In this document: piece by piece, positions 63,068 to 64,000 of the stretch | Numbering within the stretch: position 1 is the first letter of the stretch | Layout: each line of letters starts with the position of its first letter | DNA from: Streptomyces neyagawaensis | GTDB taxonomy: Bacteria; Actinomycetota; Actinomycetes; Streptomycetales; Streptomycetaceae | DNA: 64,000 bases | Assembly (NCBI RefSeq): GCF_023516595.1 | Contig: NZ_JAMGBG010000034.1 | Coordinates: 1 to 64,000, forward strand | Direction: 5' to 3' | Translations under genes and position numbers: made by a program | The notes under the pieces: model-generated | Told to the model about the DNA's origin: nothing | The model's input: only the letters and a program-made list of their open reading frames with translations | Database searches by the model: none

Positions 63068-63616
63068 ATGGACGAAAGACGCACCGTGAAGGTGTCGAAG
63101 TACCTCTCCAAGCATCTGCGACACCAGCCCGAGCGGATCGGGCTCACTCTGGACGACGCCGGCTGGGTCGAGATCGACACGCTCATCGAGGCGGCCGCCG
63201 CACACGGCTTCCGCTTCACCAGGGCGGAACTCGACCACGTGGTCGAAGCCAACGACAAGCGGCGCTTCGCCGTGCAGGGCGACCGCATCCGCGCCAATCA
63301 GGGCCACACCGTCGAGGTGGACCTCGGCCTGCCCCCGGCGACCCCGCCGCCGTACCTCTACCACGGGACGATCGCGGCCTATATGACCGCGATCCGCGCG
63401 GAGGGCCTGCGGCCCATGAACCGGCACGACGTGCACCTGTCACCCGACCGAGAGACCGCCACCCGGGTCGGCGCCCGACGCGGCCGCCCGGTCGTTCTCT
63501 CCGTCGACACCGGAGCGATGCACCGCGACGGCCATGTGTTCCGGGTCAGTGCCAACGGCGTGTGGCTGACCGAGGCGGTTCCGCCCCAGTACTTGCGCTT
63601 CCCGCAGACCCACTGA
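63068..63616 (+). CDS. kptA: RNA 2'-phosphotransferase (KptA/Tpt1)
   Basis: 182 residues. KptA transfers an internal 2'-phosphate from RNA to NAD+, giving ADP-ribose 1'',2''-cyclic phosphate. Family features: SKYLSKHLRHQPERIGLTLD at the N-terminus with the KHLRH catalytic-region Arg and His, AGWVEIDTLI, EANDKRRF, YHGT, and MNRHDVHLSPDRETA. Bacteria have no tRNA-splicing ligase producing the classical substrate, so the physiological role is open. ATG at 63068, with a weak ribosome site (CTGGCGG). DnaA boxes lie just upstream. Confidence 0.93.
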   Translation: MDERRTVKVSKYLSKHLRHQPERIGLTLDDAGWVEIDTLIEAAAAHGFRFTRAELDHVVEANDKRRFAVQGDRIRANQGHTVEVDLGLPPATPPPYLYHGTIAAYMTAIRAEGLRPMNRHDVHLSPDRETATRVGARRGRPVVLSVDTGAMHRDGHVFRVSANGVWLTEAVPPQYLRFPQTH

Positions 63617-63688
63617 CCACGCCCCGGAGCGGACCCACCCCTCCCGTCCCTGGTCGGACCATCGCGCGTCTGCGCTTACGCTCGAAGC

Positions 63689-64000
63689 ATGAGTCTGCGT
63701 CTGAGCACCGTGATCCTGCCGTACCTCCGCTGGCACGACGGCGGCCGCACCACCTGGCAGCGGGCCGACCAGCTCGGGTTCCACACCGCGTACACATACG
63801 ACCACCTGTCGTGGCGGACCTTCCGGGACGGGCCGTGGTACGGCGCCGTACCGACCCTGACCGCCGCGGCCGCGGTCACGGACCAGCTGCGGCTCGGCAC
63901 CCTGGTGACCTCGCCGAACTTCCGCCACCCGGTGACCCTCGCCAAGGAACTGATCTCCCTCGACGACATCTCCGGCGGCCGGATCACCCTCGGCGTCGGC
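63689..64000 (+). CDS. LLM-class flavin-dependent oxidoreductase (partial)
   Basis: N-terminal 104 residues of a luciferase-like TIM-barrel flavoprotein: SLRLSTVILPYLRW, ADQLGFHTAYTYDHLSW, LTAAAAVTDQLRLGTLVTSP and the conserved ELISLDDISGGRITLGVG, which ends at the window edge. LLM enzymes use F420 or FMN to oxidise varied substrates. ATG at 63689. Confidence 0.88.
   Translation, partial: MSLRLSTVILPYLRWHDGGRTTWQRADQLGFHTAYTYDHLSWRTFRDGPWYGAVPTLTAAAAVTDQLRLGTLVTSPNFRHPVTLAKELISLDDISGGRITLGVG

Overview
The window reads as chromosomal core sequence of a Streptomyces or close relative. It is very GC-rich, has frequent GTG starts, Pro/Ala-rich low-complexity tails, twin-arginine signals, rare TTA codons, a perfect actinobacterial parS site and Streptomyces-type DnaA boxes (TTGTCCACA). 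The gene set (acyl-CoA synthetase, ECF sigma factor, HtrA-like protease, glycerophosphodiesterase, aminopeptidase P, copper/DyP cluster, pheA, serS, ABC pairs, kptA) resembles what I remember of the region around SCO3950-SCO4010 of S. coelicolor, on the origin-proximal arm; that placement is from memory and not checked.

Layout. 1-8.2 kb: a receiver-domain protein open at the left edge, a parS site in a 38-bp palindrome between convergent genes, an acyl-CoA synthetase with a TetR-type palindrome upstream, a SigE-like ECF sigma factor, and a three-gene overlapping operon matching the mycobacterial ChsH2-ChsH1-Ltp2 steroid side-chain module. 8.3-16.4 kb: small secreted and membrane proteins, a primase-polymerase, a 20-bp tandem array before an XRE regulator, diverged repeats that may be integrative-element debris, and tRNA-Ser(TGA). 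16.5-29.6 kb: HtrA-like protease, glycerophosphodiesterase, anti-sigma-like ATPase, DUF5926 protein, a second primase-polymerase, a SpoIIE-type phosphatase with an altered metal site, a 116-bp higher-order repeat, an X-Pro aminopeptidase, a CitG-family protein and a Tat-exported intradiol dioxygenase.

30.3-38.5 kb is the most unusual part: a complete FxSxx-COOH system. It has a 65-residue precursor ending F-Q-S-S-V (fxsA), a fused radical SAM/HExxH maturase (fxsB), a TIR-like protein (fxsC) and a 1325-residue MinD-like/TIR/NB-ARC/TPR protein (fxsT). fxsB and fxsC each carry a TTA codon, which suggests bldA-timed expression. An IS481-family element with a nonsense codon sits 10 bp beyond the fxsT terminator.

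39.8-49 kb: an alpha/beta hydrolase, another anti-sigma-like ATPase, and a copper trafficking run (YcnI, Sco, PCuAC/ECuC, CopC-CopD fusion, Tat-exported DyP peroxidase DtpA), with a one-mismatch parS inside dtpA. 49-54 kb: pheA, a dense DnaA-box cluster, serS, a HAD phosphatase and tRNA-Ser(GCT). 54-64 kb: two ABC transporter pairs, an M24 peptidase/EphD-like fusion/metal-dependent hydrolase operon, a MerR regulator, a second small DnaA-box group, kptA and the start of an LLM flavin monooxygenase. No CRISPR array, rRNA or prophage was seen.
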